A DNA stretch of 62,985 nucleotides, from the NCBI GenBank assembly GCA_022340805.1, contig JAJDNF010000005.1, positions 1 through 62,985 on the forward strand. Reading direction: 5' to 3'. Under the pieces are notes generated by a model that saw only the letters and a program-made list of their open reading frames with translations, had not been told where the DNA came from and searched no databases. Positions 1 to 9,072 of the stretch are shown here, piece by piece. Position 1 is the stretch's first letter, and each line of letters starts with the position of its first letter. A program made the position numbers and the translations under genes. This DNA is from Chromatiaceae bacterium (GTDB lineage: Bacteria; Pseudomonadota; Gammaproteobacteria; Chromatiales; Chromatiaceae).

Positions 1-354
1 CTTGGCTTCTTCGGCCGGTGCAGCGACCGGTGCAACCGGAGCCATCGGGGCGTAGCCGTAAGGGGCGTAGCCGTAGCCATAGCCAGGTGCGGAGTAGTTG
101 TAACCGCGACCCCAGCCGTCGCCAGAGCCGTAGCCGTTGCCATAGCCGCGCATGTTGGTGTGGCCGCGGCCCGAGAAGTTCATGCTGAAGTTGCCTTCGC
201 CAGCAGCGTCACCGGTGCCGTCGAAAACGCCGTTGGTGTAGCCGTTGCCGTAGCCATAGCCGTTGTTGGTGCTGTTGTCCCAGCCGTTGTTGCCCCAGAA
301 AGCCGAAGCCTGAGCGGTGGCCAGAACAGCAGCGATAGCGATGATTTTTTTCAT
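1..354 (-). CDS. Sulfur globule protein (Sgp family), 3' end cut by window edge
   Basis: Structural protein expected to coat periplasmic sulfur globules in sulfur-oxidising gammaproteobacteria. The minus-strand frame opens with ATG at 354 and runs 118 codons to the window edge with no stop, so it is partial. Residues 1-18 form a signal peptide ([18 protein letters not shown]) and the mature part begins FWGNNGWDN. The rest is very rich in Gly, Tyr and Asn, with repeated GYGNGYG-type blocks, then a [20 protein letters not shown] stretch and an EEAK end. This composition and the WNNG/GYGNG repeats match the SgpA/SgpB envelope proteins of Allochromatium-type bacteria. A strong promoter lies upstream (458-485), which suits an abundant structural protein. 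The alternative is another Gly/Tyr-rich periplasmic structural protein. Confidence 0.85.
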   Translation of the reverse strand, partial: MKKIIAIAAVLATAQASAFWGNNGWDNSTNNGYGYGNGYTNGVFDGTGDAAGEGNFSMNFSGRGHTNMRGYGNGYGSGDGWGRGYNYSAPGYGYGYAPYGYAPMAPVAPVAAPAEEAK

Positions 355-457
355 GGTCGATTCTCCGAAATTGTTGATGGGCCTTGGCCCGGTAATTGAA
401 ACCCTGATCCCGCTACTGCGGACTGGCCGCTGGCAATCCAGCCTGCCGATGAATTGA

Positions 458-485
458 AGTATATTAGTAAATGCTAAAATGTCAA
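458..485 (-). promoter_or_regulatory. Near-consensus sigma-70 promoter of the sulfur globule gene
   Basis: Read on the minus strand: TTGACA at 485-480, a 16-base spacer, then TATACT at 463-458. The -35 hexamer is a perfect consensus and the -10 differs at one base. Transcription would start near 450, giving a 5' leader of about 95 bases before the ATG at 354. A GGAG ribosome site lies just before that ATG. Confidence 0.75.
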
Positions 486-491
486 TATAAT
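486..491 (+). promoter_or_regulatory. Possible -10 element for the trp operon, abutting the sgp -35
   Basis: A perfect TATAAT is read on the plus strand immediately next to the minus-strand TTGACA of the sgp promoter. No good -35 hexamer is visible 16-18 bases upstream, so it would need an activator or may be chance in an AT-rich patch. If used, it would give trpE a leader of about 215 bases. Confidence 0.3.
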
Positions 492-624
492 TCTCATCGT
501 GCCGTGCACGGGCGCGCCGCTCCCCTTTTCGGAAGGTCTCTGGAAGGCCTTGGCGATATTGGCGTTTTTGGCTAAGGTTGGCGCTTCGAACGACTCCGGC
601 ATTTCCTGACCATGGTCCATCTCA

Positions 625-702
625 CACACAAAAGGGCGGATTTCACCGACGGGCGATGGCGCGGCTGACCACGCGCTCCCTGTCTCAGTGTTCTTTTGTG
701 TG
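625..702 (+). promoter_or_regulatory. Long-range inverted repeat in the trpE leader, reaching the ribosome site
   Basis: CACACAAAAG at 625-634 is perfectly complementary to CTTTTGTGTG at 693-702. Two G-U pairs and one C-G pair extend the stem to 637/690. The right arm ends at the first G of the GGAG ribosome site (702-705) for the trpE ATG at 712. A short frame at 612-668 (18 codons, a single Trp codon at 657) lies across the left arm, but it has no good ribosome site. The pairing is seen directly; a role in translational or attenuation control is inference. Confidence 0.4.
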
Positions 703-711
703 GAGAAAAGC

Positions 712-2211
712 ATGACCCCGAATCGATTCGATGCCCTGGTCGCTCAGGGCTACAACCGCATCCCTGTGGTGTGTGAGGTACTGGCCGACCTCGATACGCC
801 TCTCAGCGTCTATCTGAAACTGGTCGAAGGACCGTTTGGTTTCCTGTTCGAGTCTGTCCATGGCGGCGAGAAATGGGGGCGATATTCGATCATCGGCCTG
901 CCGTGCCGCACCGTTCTGCGGGTTAGTGGTGACCAGGTGACGGTGGAACATGACGGCCAGCTGGTCGAGCAGACCACTGCCGCAGACCCGCTGGCCTTCA
1001 TCGAGGCATTCAAGGCCCGCTACCGGGTCCCTGAACTCGATGGCATGCCGCGCTTCAGTGGTGGCCTGGTCGGCTATTTCGGCTATGACACCGTGGCCTA
1101 CATCGAGCCGCGCCTGCGTGATCCCGACAAGCCCGACCCGCTGGGCTGCCCCGACATCCTGCTGATGGTGTCGGATGAGGTGGTCGTGTTCGACAATCTC
1201 AGCGGGCGCATGTACCTGATCGTGCACGCGGACATCGAGCGCGGCGACACCTTGGCAGCGACCAATCGACGGATAGGGACCCTGATCGAGCGCATGCAGC
1301 AGGGCGCACCGCGTCACCGCTCGCAGACCCGCCGGGTAGTCGGCGAGTCGGATTTCGTGTCCGGTTTCACCGAGGCGGGTTTCAAGCGCGCGGTCGAACG
1401 GATCAAGCAGTACATCCTCGACGGGGATTGTATGCAGGTCGTGATATCGCAGCGCCTATCGATCCCGTTCTCGGCCAGGCCGCTCGACCTGTACCGCGCG
1501 CTGCGCGGCCTCAACCCGTCTCCTTACATGTATTTCCTCGATCTGGGCGATTTCCAGATCGTCGGGTCCTCGCCGGAGATTCTGGTAAGGCTCGAGGATG
1601 GCGAGGTGACCGTGCGACCGATTGCCGGCACGCGGCGGCGTGGCCACACCGAGGACGAAGACCGGGCGCTGGAGAGGGAGCTGCTGGCCGACCCCAAGGA
1701 GCTGGCCGAACACCTGATGCTGATCGACCTCGGTCGCAATGACACCGGCCGGGTCGCCAAGGTGGGCAGTGTGAAGCTGACCGACAAGATGGTGGTTGAG
1801 CGCTACTCGCACGTGATGCACATCGTTTCCAACGTAACCGGGCAGCTGCGCGATGGCATGGATGCTATCGACGTGCTGCGCGCGACCTTTCCGGCCGGAA
1901 CCGTCTCCGGTGCACCCAAGATCCGCGCGATGGAGATCATCGACGAGCTCGAACCGGTCAAGCGCGGGGTCTACTCGGGCGCAGTCGGCTACCTGTCCTG
2001 GAACGGCAATATGGACACCGCGATCGCTATCCGCACTGCGGTGATCAAAGGTGGCCAGTTGCACATCCAGGCCGGCGCCGGCGTGGTTGCCGACTCGGTG
2101 CCGGATCTCGAATGGAAAGAGACCATGAACAAGGGGCGCGCAGTATTTCGCGCCGTGGCGCTGGCCGAGGCCGGGCTCGAAGGCCATCCTTGCGACGCGG
2201 AGGGGGGTTGA
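712..2211 (+). CDS. trpE: Anthranilate synthase component I
   Basis: Converts chorismate and ammonia/glutamine to anthranilate, the first committed step of tryptophan synthesis; partner of TrpG. The product is 499 residues, normal for proteobacterial TrpE. The N-terminal regulatory domain is followed by the chorismate-binding domain with [27 protein letters not shown] near the middle of the catalytic part, and the C-terminal [18 protein letters not shown] block. I chose the ATG at 712, preceded by GGAG at 702-705, over an in-frame ATG at 688 that would add eight non-conserved residues. It is followed after two bases by trpG, so the two subunits are translationally linked. Possible regulation by the leader stem is described separately. 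Confidence 0.97.
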   Translation: MTPNRFDALVAQGYNRIPVVCEVLADLDTPLSVYLKLVEGPFGFLFESVHGGEKWGRYSIIGLPCRTVLRVSGDQVTVEHDGQLVEQTTAADPLAFIEAFKARYRVPELDGMPRFSGGLVGYFGYDTVAYIEPRLRDPDKPDPLGCPDILLMVSDEVVVFDNLSGRMYLIVHADIERGDTLAATNRRIGTLIERMQQGAPRHRSQTRRVVGESDFVSGFTEAGFKRAVERIKQYILDGDCMQVVISQRLSIPFSARPLDLYRALRGLNPSPYMYFLDLGDFQIVGSSPEILVRLEDGEVTVRPIAGTRRRGHTEDEDRALERELLADPKELAEHLMLIDLGRNDTGRVAKVGSVKLTDKMVVERYSHVMHIVSNVTGQLRDGMDAIDVLRATFPAGTVSGAPKIRAMEIIDELEPVKRGVYSGAVGYLSWNGNMDTAIAIRTAVIKGGQLHIQAGAGVVADSVPDLEWKETMNKGRAVFRAVALAEAGLEGHPCDAEGG

Positions 2212-2213
2212 GC

Positions 2214-2792
2214 ATGCTGCTGATGATCGATAACTACGACTCCTTCACGTTCAATATCGTGCAGTACTTCGGCGAGCTCGGTGCCGACGTCAGGGTGCTG
2301 CGCAACGACGAGATCGACGTCGCCGGCATCGCCAGCCTGCATCCTCAGCACCTGGTGATTTCGCCGGGGCCGTGCACGCCGACCGAGGCCGGCGTATCGG
2401 TCGCGGCGATCCAGGCCTTCGCCGGCAGGATTCCGATCCTCGGCGTGTGCCTCGGCCACCAGGCGATCGGCCAGGCCTTCGGCGGGCACATCGTGCATGC
2501 GCGCGAGGTGATGCACGGCAAGACCTCGCCGATTCACCACAAGTCGGTCGGGGTGTTCGCGGATCTGCCGAATCCATTCGAGGCAACCCGCTATCATTCG
2601 CTGGTGATCGAACGGCAGAGCCTGCCGGACTGCCTCGAGGTCACTGCCTGGACGGAGCAGCAGGGCGACATCGACGAGATCATGGGAGTGCGGCACCGCG
2701 AGCTCGACGTCCAGGGCGTGCAGTTCCACCCCGAATCGATCCTGACCGAGCATGGGCACCAGATGTTGAAGAATTTTCTCGACGGCAAGTGA
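2214..2792 (+). CDS. trpG: Anthranilate synthase component II (glutamine amidotransferase)
   Basis: Class I glutamine amidotransferase that supplies ammonia to TrpE; the related PabA role in folate synthesis may be shared. The product is 192 residues starting [14 protein letters not shown], the classic family opening. The nucleophilic Cys lies in [15 protein letters not shown], and the catalytic His and Glu lie in QFHPES near the C terminus. The start at 2214 lies two bases after the trpE stop, with a GGAGGGG ribosome site inside the end of trpE. The trpE-trpG-trpD-trpC order is the usual gammaproteobacterial one. Confidence 0.97.
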   Translation: MLLMIDNYDSFTFNIVQYFGELGADVRVLRNDEIDVAGIASLHPQHLVISPGPCTPTEAGVSVAAIQAFAGRIPILGVCLGHQAIGQAFGGHIVHAREVMHGKTSPIHHKSVGVFADLPNPFEATRYHSLVIERQSLPDCLEVTAWTEQQGDIDEIMGVRHRELDVQGVQFHPESILTEHGHQMLKNFLDGK

Positions 2793-2879
2793 TGCCGATC
2801 GCGGGTCTTCGGCCGGGCCGGCATACCCGCCGTTGCAGACCTGGCCGACAAGCCGCATACCGTTAGGAGTGAGCGCACC

Positions 2880-3902
2880 GTGGACATCAAGCAGGCCATT
2901 GCAAAAGTGATCGAGCGCCGTGATCTGGATGCCGATGAGATGACTGCGGTCATGCACGCCATCATGACGGGCGGTGCGAGTCCGGCGCAGATCGGCGGGT
3001 TCCTGGTCGGGCTGCGCATGAAGGGCGAAACCGTCACCGAGATCGCCGCCGCGGCCAGGGTCATGCGTGCGCTGGCCTCGGGTGTGGATATCGGGGGGCT
3101 GGGGAACGCAGTCGATATCGTCGGGACCGGCGGTGATGCCTCGGGCACCTTCAACGTGTCGACGGCGAGCATGTTCGTGGCCGCGGCTGCGGGTTGCCAT
3201 GTCGCCAAACACGGCAATCGTTCGGTATCCAGCAAGTCAGGCAGTGCCGATGCTCTCGAGACGGCCGGGCTGCGCCTCGACCTGACTCCGGCGCAGGTGG
3301 CGCAGTGCGTGCGCGAGGTCGGTGTCGGCTTCATGTTCGCGCCCGGTCATCATAGTGCCATGAAGCACGCAATAGGGCCGCGCCGCGAGATGGGGGTGCG
3401 CACCATTTTCAACGTCCTAGGGCCGCTCACCAATCCAGCGGGCGTGCCGAATCAGCTGCTTGGGGTGTTCGACGACGAGCTGCTCGAACCGATGGCCGAG
3501 GTACTGCGCAAGCTGGGCAGCCGGCATGTGATGGTGGTGCATTCGCGCGACGGCCTGGATGAGATCAGCATCGGCGACAGCACCTCGGTGGCCGAACTCA
3601 AGGACGGCTCGGTGCGCCGCTACTCCATCCAGCCCGAGGATTTCGGTTTCAGGCGCAGTTCGCTGTCCACGATCCGCGTCGACGGGCCACAGGATAGCGT
3701 GAAGACCATCATCGGCGTGCTCGACGATACGCCAGGGCCCGCGCGCGACATCGTGGTGCTGAACGCCGGTGCCGCGATCTATGTGGCCGGGCTGGCAGAT
3801 ACGCTAAAGGACGGCATGCACAAGGCCGACCGGGCGATCGCCAGCGGCGAGGCGCGCAATCGGCTGGACCGCCTGGTGGTGTTGACGCAGGGCTTCGACT
3901 GA
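2880..3902 (+). CDS. trpD: Anthranilate phosphoribosyltransferase
   Basis: Transfers the phosphoribosyl group of PRPP to anthranilate, the second step of tryptophan synthesis. The product is 340 residues, the usual length. The PRPP/Mg loop is the [14 protein letters not shown] segment, and the anthranilate side carries [18 protein letters not shown]. The start is GTG at 2880, with a TAGGAG ribosome site about nine bases upstream; no in-frame ATG fits as well. It is 87 bases downstream of trpG and in the same direction. The following 333 bases separate it from trpC. Confidence 0.96.
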   Translation: MDIKQAIAKVIERRDLDADEMTAVMHAIMTGGASPAQIGGFLVGLRMKGETVTEIAAAARVMRALASGVDIGGLGNAVDIVGTGGDASGTFNVSTASMFVAAAAGCHVAKHGNRSVSSKSGSADALETAGLRLDLTPAQVAQCVREVGVGFMFAPGHHSAMKHAIGPRREMGVRTIFNVLGPLTNPAGVPNQLLGVFDDELLEPMAEVLRKLGSRHVMVVHSRDGLDEISIGDSTSVAELKDGSVRRYSIQPEDFGFRRSSLSTIRVDGPQDSVKTIIGVLDDTPGPARDIVVLNAGAAIYVAGLADTLKDGMHKADRAIASGEARNRLDRLVVLTQGFD

Positions 3903-4235
3903 CCCGCCACTTGTGCGGTAGGCCGGAGTATTACGGCTGGCGCCTGACGCACCCTGCGCAGGATGCAGGACCGACGGTCCATATAGGCGTCCTGCAAACC
4001 TGACGGTAGCGTGGCTGTAGGTCTGCAATAGCTCGGCGCATGTACGATCGCCGGGTGTATGACGGCTTGCGGCTCATGCACCCTACGCGAGTTGCGGAGC
4101 CGCTTGTCCGTGCAGGCTCCGCACAATAGGCCGCAAACACAGCAAGGCACTACACTCGCGACTTGAAACACCGTGCGCGCTGCGCGCAAACTTCTCGATC
4201 GCTCGCGCTGCGAGCAACTGAATCGACCAGGCCAG
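3903..4235. repeat. Repeat-rich gap between trpD and trpC
   Basis: No coding region is supported here. The gap holds several inverted repeats: TGCAGGA at 3964-3970 with TCCTGCA at 3990-3996 (with a nested GGACC-GAC-GGTCC), and TGCGGAGCC at 4093-4101 with GGCTCCGCA at 4115-4123. It also has phrases such as GCGCCTGACGCACCCTGCGC and TGCACCCTACGCGAG, which resemble dispersed intergenic repeats of many gammaproteobacteria. Part of the gap may therefore be a mobile or REP-like repeat splitting the trp operon. A TACACT at 4151-4156 could be a -10 for trpC, without a clear -35. Confidence 0.45.
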
Positions 4236-5033
4236 ATGACAGATACACCGGACATTCTGAGAAAGATCGTCGCGCGCAAGCGCGAGGAAATCGCCGAGCG
4301 CAGTGCACGCATCTCCCAGGTACAGCTTGCGGAGAGTCTGTCGCGTGTCGATGCGCCGCGTGGCTTCGTCGATGCACTGCAGGCCAGGGTGGATGCGGGC
4401 GCGGCGGCGGTGATCGCCGAGATCAAGAAGGCCTCGCCGTCGAAAGGGGTGTTGCGCGCGGATTTCCGCCCTGCCGACATCGCGCGCAGCTATGCGCGCG
4501 GCGGTGCGGCCTGCCTGTCCGTGCTGACCGACATCGATTTCTTTCAGGGCAGCGACGCCTACCTGCAGCAGGCGCGCGCGGCGTGCAGCCTTCCGGTGAT
4601 CCGCAAGGACTTCATCGTCGATCCCTACCAGGTGGTCGAGGCGCGCGCGATTGGCGCCGATTGCATCCTGCTGATTGCGGCCTGCCTGGACGACGCACAG
4701 CTGCATGGCCTGAACGATCAGGCGCACGCGCTTGGCATGGACGTGCTGATCGAGGTGCACGATGCTGCCGAACTCGAACGGGCGCTGAACACCGACAACC
4801 GCCTGATCGGCATCAACAACCGCAATCTGCGCACCTTTGAGGTCAGCCTGCAGACCACCTTGGACCTGCTGGTGCGCGTCCCCGACGGCCGCCTGGTGGT
4901 GACCGAGAGCGGCATCCTCGGGCCGGATGACGTGCGGCTGATGCGCGCGCACGCGGTGCACGCCTTCCTGGTGGGTGAGGCATTCATGCGGGCCGAGGAT
5001 CCGGGTGCCCGGCTCGCCGAGTTGTTCCGTTGA
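4236..5033 (+). CDS. trpC: Indole-3-glycerol phosphate synthase
   Basis: Closes the indole ring from CdRP to indole-3-glycerol phosphate, the fourth step of tryptophan synthesis. The product is 265 residues with a TIM barrel. Visible family motifs are [11 protein letters not shown] with the catalytic Lys, [37 protein letters not shown] and the C-terminal [13 protein letters not shown] phosphate-binding loop. I place the start at the ATG at 4236 ([12 protein letters not shown]), matching the family N terminus, although the frame is open further upstream. The 333-base gap before it means it may have its own promoter. Confidence 0.96.
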   Translation: MTDTPDILRKIVARKREEIAERSARISQVQLAESLSRVDAPRGFVDALQARVDAGAAAVIAEIKKASPSKGVLRADFRPADIARSYARGGAACLSVLTDIDFFQGSDAYLQQARAACSLPVIRKDFIVDPYQVVEARAIGADCILLIAACLDDAQLHGLNDQAHALGMDVLIEVHDAAELERALNTDNRLIGINNRNLRTFEVSLQTTLDLLVRVPDGRLVVTESGILGPDDVRLMRAHAVHAFLVGEAFMRAEDPGARLAELFR

Positions 5034-5077
5034 TCAAGCGCCGTGTCGGGGCCGCGGGCGTGCGCTATGCCGGCTAG

Positions 5078-5545
5078 CTAGCCCTCAAGCCCGGTCAGGA
5101 TGTTGCGTCGCGCGTTGGGGTGCCACTGTTGCACCGCACGACCGCCGATCCGCTCGATCTGGCAGGTGTCTGGGTCGCACAGCGCCGCCGGGATATGCGA
5201 ACGCAGAATCTCGACCACCCGGTCAGACTCCGCGCTGCGCGCGTAGCGTGTGATGGTCTGGGAAAAACCGTATTCGCGATCGAACAGGTCGACCACGATG
5301 CGGTCGACTGCCTCGACCTCGCCGGCACGGTCGAACACGTTGGCGTTTTGCTCGTAGTCGGATTCGTCGACCCACAGGCACAGGGTCGGCTCGCCGATGC
5401 GCAGACCGTGCTTGCTGGACATCAGGTATTCCCACAGCCTGAAGGCGCCGATCTCGACGAAGCGGATACTCGTCTCCTGGTAGCGGTTGGCCACCAGGCA
5501 ACGCACCAGTTTCTGGCTGTCGTGGGATGCTGGTCTATCGGGCAT
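5078..5545 (-). CDS. Uncharacterised protein, 155 residues
   Basis: I do not recognise this family. The frame is open for 155 codons with coding-like third-base GC and no signal peptide or membrane segment. The sequence is acidic and looks like a folded soluble domain (RFVEIGAFRLWEYLMSS; CLWVDESDYEQNANVFDRAG). It contains four Cys, including CDPDTC near the C terminus. It lies 82 bases downstream of the Vfr/CRP gene on the same strand and could be cotranscribed with it. No clear ribosome site precedes the ATG at 5545, so the start is uncertain. Its stop falls in a perfect 12-base palindrome, GGCTAGCTAGCC (5072-5083), with two CTAG tetramers. It converges with trpC. Confidence 0.6.
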   Translation of the reverse strand: MPDRPASHDSQKLVRCLVANRYQETSIRFVEIGAFRLWEYLMSSKHGLRIGEPTLCLWVDESDYEQNANVFDRAGEVEAVDRIVVDLFDREYGFSQTITRYARSAESDRVVEILRSHIPAALCDPDTCQIERIGGRAVQQWHPNARRNILTGLEG

Positions 5546-5627
5546 CGGGGTGTTGGGCGCGATTCGGGCTCGGGGATTTCCTTTCCCAAGGGTAGCGGCG
5601 TGCGCGACGGGCCCTTTAATGGCGCGA

Positions 5628-6299
5628 TCAGCGCGTGCCGAATACCACGATCGTCTTGCCCTTGACGTGAATCAGCCCGCGCTCCTCGAGGTCCTTGAGC
5701 ACGCGCCCGGCCATCTCCCGCGAGCAGCCGACGATGCGGCCGATCTCCTGGCGTGTGATTCGGATCTGCATGCCGTCCGGGTGGGTCATCGCGTCGGGCT
5801 GCTTGCACAACTCGAGCAGGGTACCGGCGATCCGGCCGGTGACGTCGAGGAAAGCGAGGTGGCTGACCTTCTGGCTGGTCGCGGCCAGGCGCTCGGTCAG
5901 CTGCCGGCCCAACGCGTAAAGGATATCCTTGGTGTGCGGTCGCAGATCGCCCTCGAACAACTGCTCGAGCTTGTTGTAGGAGATCTCGGCCAGTTCGCAC
6001 GAACTGCGCGTCCGGACCATGACTGAGCGCTTCGGCATCGGCATGAACATGCCCATCTCACCGATGAAGTCGCCCTTGTTGAGGTAGGTCAGGATGATCT
6101 CGCGACCGTCCTCGTCCTCCAGGTACACGGTGACCTGGCCCGCGACGAGATAAAACAGGCTGTCGGCCGCATCCCCCGGGTGGATGAACTCGGTCTTGGC
6201 CGGATAGCGCCGGCGATGGCAATGCGCCAGGAAGGGTTTCAGCCAATCCGGATCCCGCGGCGGGGGCTGCGCAATGCTGGTGGGATGGGTTTGTGGCAT
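5628..6299 (-). CDS. crp: cAMP-responsive global regulator, CRP/Vfr type
   Basis: Cytoplasmic DNA-binding dimer that responds to cAMP. The product is 223 residues. The N-terminal cyclic-nucleotide-binding domain includes [10 protein letters not shown] and the [11 protein letters not shown] segment, whose Arg-Ser matches the cAMP-contacting residues of E. coli CRP. The C-terminal helix-turn-helix reads [20 protein letters not shown] and ends IVVFGTR, very close to Pseudomonas Vfr. The order trpC-vfr-osmC-speD is the same as in Pseudomonas aeruginosa, supporting orthology. A palindrome lies in the divergent gap to osmC (6367-6387). The N terminus before [10 protein letters not shown] is about ten residues longer than in E. 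coli. Confidence 0.94.
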   Translation of the reverse strand: MPQTHPTSIAQPPPRDPDWLKPFLAHCHRRRYPAKTEFIHPGDAADSLFYLVAGQVTVYLEDEDGREIILTYLNKGDFIGEMGMFMPMPKRSVMVRTRSSCELAEISYNKLEQLFEGDLRPHTKDILYALGRQLTERLAATSQKVSHLAFLDVTGRIAGTLLELCKQPDAMTHPDGMQIRITRQEIGRIVGCSREMAGRVLKDLEERGLIHVKGKTIVVFGTR

Positions 6300-6366
6300 G
6301 CGGTCAGTTCCGATTATTTCCCGAATTCTAGGCAGGCTGCCCGGGGTTGTCGAACTATGCTAGCCT

Positions 6367-6387
6367 CGTCACCCGGTTTTTGTGACG
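6367..6387. promoter_or_regulatory. CGTCAC-N9-GTGACG palindrome in the crp-osmC gap
   Basis: CGTCAC at 6367-6372 and GTGACG at 6382-6387 form an inverted repeat nine bases apart, between the divergent regulator and osmC starts. It carries TGTGA, the CRP half-site core, but the half-sites face outward, unlike the standard TGTGA-N6-TCACA. It may be a variant autoregulatory site or chance. Confidence 0.3.
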
Positions 6388-6395
6388 CAACGCTA

Positions 6396-6815
6396 ATGAA
6401 GGCAAGAATTAAGTGGATTGAAGGGGTGACCATGCTGGCCGAGTCTGCTAGCGGCCATGCGCTGGTGATGGACGGGCCGCCCGAACACGGTGGTCGCAAT
6501 CTTGGCGTGCGCCCGATGGAGATGCTGCTGATGGGCATGGGTGGTTGCACCGAGTTCGATGTGCTGCTGATTCTGCGCCGCGGTCGGCACCATGTGTCGT
6601 TCTGCGAGGTTGAACTGGACGCCGAGCGGGCCGAGACCGATCCCAAGGTATTCACGCGCATTCATGCGCACTTCAAGGTCGGCGGCAGGGGTTTGACAGA
6701 GAAGGCGGTCGAACGCGCGGTCAAGATGAGCGCAGAGAAGTATTGTTCGGCCTCGATCATGCTGGGTGCGATGGCCGAGATCACCCACGACTTCGAGATC
6801 GTGGAGGTCGAATGA
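6396..6815 (+). CDS. OsmC family protein (YhfA-like)
   Basis: Small cytoplasmic OsmC/Ohr-fold protein; the paralogues reduce organic peroxides through two Cys, but the role of this YhfA-type branch is not established. The product is 139 residues. One Cys is in MGMGGCTEFDVLLIL and the second in AEKYCSASIML, placed as in the family's redox pair. I chose the ATG at 6396 (MKARIKWIEG) because upstream codons overlap the promoter region of the divergent regulator and are not family-like. The last four bases overlap the next gene as ATGA, implying coupled translation. An osmC gene next to vfr and before speD is conserved in Pseudomonas. Confidence 0.9.
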   Translation: MKARIKWIEGVTMLAESASGHALVMDGPPEHGGRNLGVRPMEMLLMGMGGCTEFDVLLILRRGRHHVSFCEVELDAERAETDPKVFTRIHAHFKVGGRGLTEKAVERAVKMSAEKYCSASIMLGAMAEITHDFEIVEVE

Positions 6816-7234
6816 GTCGCCCCGGGCTCGGCTACGGGATGCGCCATGTGGCGCTGTTCGTGCGCGATCTGGCGGCCTGTGAGCATTTCTATGTCAAGCT
6901 GCTCGGCATGGCGGTCGAGTGGCGGCCCGATGAGCACAACGTCTATCTGACCTCCGGCGGCGACAATGTCGCGCTGCACCAGGCGCAGGCCGGTATCGAG
7001 CGCAGCGAATCCACCCAGCGCCTGGATCATATCGGCTTCTTCCTCGACAGCGCCGAGGCCGTCGATCAGTGGTTCGAATGGCTGCATACCAAACAGGTGC
7101 GCATGCGCACCGAGCCGCGCACGCACCGCGACGGTTCGCGCAGTTTCTACTGTTATGATCCCGACGGCACCGTTGTGCAGATGATCCACCACCCGGAGGT
7201 GTGCCATTGGGAGGCGCGCCGCGGGCGCAATTAA
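6812..7234 (+). CDS. VOC/glyoxalase-fold metalloenzyme
   Basis: Vicinal-oxygen-chelate superfamily protein of 140 residues with two beta-alpha-beta-beta-beta modules: MRHVALFVRDLAACEHFY at the N terminus and RLDHIGFFLDSAEAVD in the second half, ending in CYDPDGTVVQMIHH. His near residue 13, His in the second module and a Glu/Asp-type position near the end are plausible metal ligands. The substrate cannot be told: glyoxalase, dioxygenase and resistance proteins share the fold. The ATG overlaps the osmC stop by four bases, so the two proteins are coexpressed. I do not recall it between osmC and speD in Pseudomonas, so it looks like an insertion into that block. Confidence 0.85.
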   Translation: MSRPGLGYGMRHVALFVRDLAACEHFYVKLLGMAVEWRPDEHNVYLTSGGDNVALHQAQAGIERSESTQRLDHIGFFLDSAEAVDQWFEWLHTKQVRMRTEPRTHRDGSRSFYCYDPDGTVVQMIHHPEVCHWEARRGRN

Positions 7235-7298
7235 GCGGTTGTCGCGGCAGGGGCTTTGACGTATTTTAGCGACCGTTTTTTCGCCGGGGCGAGCTTGC

Positions 7299-8111
7299 AT
7301 GCCGCAATCGAAAAAGATCAAGCTGCACGGGTTCAACAACCTGACGAAGACGCTCAGCTTCAATATCTACGATATCGACTATGCGGCCACGCCGGAGCAG
7401 GAGCGCGGCTATCTGCGCTATATCGACGAGGCCTACAACGCCGATCGCCTGACCGACATCCTCAATCGGGTCGCCGAGATCATCGGTGCGAACGTGCTCA
7501 ATATCGCGCGCCAGGACTACGATCCATATGGCGCCAGCGTCACGATACTGATATCCGAGGAGCCGATTGCCGCGGAACACCTGTCTAATTCCGAGGCCCC
7601 TGGGCCGCTGCCTGAATCGGTGGTCGGGCATCTCGACAAGAGCCACCTGACCGTGCACACCTATCCGGAAAGCCATCCGGACAACGGCATATCGACCTTC
7701 CGCGCGGATATCGACGTCTCGACCTGTGGGCGGATCTCGCCGTTGAAGGCCTTGAACTACCTGATCCACTCGTTTGAGTCGGATATCGTGATCATGGACT
7801 ATCGGGTACGCGGCTTCACCCGCGACATCAATGGCAAGAAGCACTACATCGATCACAAGATCAATTCGATTCAGAACTTTCTCGCCCGCGATACCCGTGA
7901 ACGCTACCAGATGGTTGACGTCAACGTTTACCAGGAGAACATCTTCCACACGAAGATGATGCTCAAGGAGTTCGATCTGGATTCCTATTTGTTCGGTGTC
8001 GACGTCGACGACGTGTCGCCGAAGGAGCAGCGCGATATCGCTGACAAGATCCGCCGCGAGATGCTGGAGATCTTTTACGGCCGCAATATCGCGCGCGGTC
8101 GCGCGGTCTGA
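7299..8111 (+). CDS. speD: S-adenosylmethionine decarboxylase proenzyme
   Basis: Pyruvoyl enzyme that makes decarboxylated SAM, the aminopropyl donor for spermidine synthesis. The product is 270 residues, matching the long E. coli-type SpeD. The self-cleavage site is [13 protein letters not shown], with cleavage expected between Lys114 and Ser115; that Ser becomes the pyruvoyl group. The YCGRIS-like active-site Cys is in [14 protein letters not shown]. The ATG at 7299 is preceded by GGGGCGA. No speE follows; spermidine synthase must be elsewhere. Convergent with apaH. Confidence 0.96.
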   Translation: MPQSKKIKLHGFNNLTKTLSFNIYDIDYAATPEQERGYLRYIDEAYNADRLTDILNRVAEIIGANVLNIARQDYDPYGASVTILISEEPIAAEHLSNSEAPGPLPESVVGHLDKSHLTVHTYPESHPDNGISTFRADIDVSTCGRISPLKALNYLIHSFESDIVIMDYRVRGFTRDINGKKHYIDHKINSIQNFLARDTRERYQMVDVNVYQENIFHTKMMLKEFDLDSYLFGVDVDDVSPKEQRDIADKIRREMLEIFYGRNIARGRAV

Positions 8112-8207
8112 CCCGCGGCACTCAACCCTGCTGATTGCCCTCATCGGCCCGCCGGGCGCGTCCGCCAGGCCGGCGCCTGCGACGAGGCCACGCGGTGTGA
8201 GTAATGC

Positions 8208-9047
8208 TCAGGCGAAGCGCGCCGGGTCCTGCCAGCCGCTGCACGGTGTCGAGTGCGCCGCAGGCGGCGTCTGGTCGAGGCGCAACACGGTCAGGGCTCC
8301 TCCCCACAGGCACCCGGTGTCGAGTGCCCAGACGTTGTATTCGGCGAAATAGCCGAGCGTCGACCAGTGACCAAACACGATGCGCTGTGCACGGCTCGCG
8401 CGCTGCGGGTGTTCGAACCATGCGGTGCGTCCGCGCGCCTGGCTGCCCGGGCGGCCTTTCTCCTTCAACGCAAGTCGTCCGTCGGCCTCGCAGTAGCGCA
8501 GTCGGGTCAGGCAGTTGGTGATAAAGCGCCAGCGTGCCATCCCGGCCAGTGCCGGGTCCCAACGATCCGGCTTGTTGCCGTACATCTGCATGAAGTAGTC
8601 GACATGCTGTTCGCCGCGTAGGACCTCTTCCACTTCACGCGCACAGGCGATCGCGGTTGACAGGTCCCATTGTGGGGGAAGTCCGGCATGCACCATCAGG
8701 AAATCCAGTGACGGGTCATGGTGAATCAGCGGTCTATGGCGCAGCCAGTGCAGCAGTTCCTCGCGGTCCGGTGCACCCAGCACCGCGGTCAGGCTGCCCT
8801 CGCCCTTGTGCTTCTGGTTGCCGGCGGCCAGCGCCAGCAGATGCAGGTCGTGGTTGCCGAGCACGCACACGGCAACCTCACCCAGATTACGAACGAAGCG
8901 CAGCACCTCGAGCGACTTGGGTCCGCGGTTGACCAGGTCTCCGACGCACCAGAGCCGGTCGGTCGCAGGGTCGAAGCGGACTGCATCCAGCGCGCGCCGC
9001 ATCTCCTCATAACAGCCCTGAATGTCGCCGATGGCGTAAACGGCCAA
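8208..9047 (-). CDS. apaH: Bis(5'-nucleosyl)-tetraphosphatase, symmetrical
   Basis: Hydrolyses Ap4A to two ADP; recent work also gives ApaH an RNA decapping role. Calcineurin-like phosphatase motifs are all present: GDIQGC, GDLVNRGP, LGNHD and the later MVHAGLPPQWD. The usual N terminus M-A-V-Y-A-I-G-D aligns with a TTG codon at 9047 (TTG GCC GTT TAC), so I assign a TTG start giving 279 residues; the open frame extends 33 codons further but into apaG and without similarity. It is 25 bases downstream of apaG on the same strand. The last ~25 residues (SGWQDPARFA) are specific to this genome. Confidence 0.93.
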   Translation of the reverse strand: MAVYAIGDIQGCYEEMRRALDAVRFDPATDRLWCVGDLVNRGPKSLEVLRFVRNLGEVAVCVLGNHDLHLLALAAGNQKHKGEGSLTAVLGAPDREELLHWLRHRPLIHHDPSLDFLMVHAGLPPQWDLSTAIACAREVEEVLRGEQHVDYFMQMYGNKPDRWDPALAGMARWRFITNCLTRLRYCEADGRLALKEKGRPGSQARGRTAWFEHPQRASRAQRIVFGHWSTLGYFAEYNVWALDTGCLWGGALTVLRLDQTPPAAHSTPCSGWQDPARFA

Positions 9048-9072
9048 GCTGAGTCCAACCCCGCTGTGGCTG

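Noticed and set aside
160..399. Plus-strand frame opposite the sulfur globule gene
   Set aside because: It is the antisense of a Gly/Tyr-rich repetitive gene and reads as Ala/Val low complexity.
612..668. Classical trp leader peptide
   Set aside because: The short frame has only one Trp codon, no clear ribosome site and no following terminator hairpin with a T run, so it is kept only as part of the leader stem observation.
688..711. Upstream ATG of trpE at 688
   Set aside because: The eight extra residues are not family-like, while the ATG at 712 has a well-spaced GGAG.
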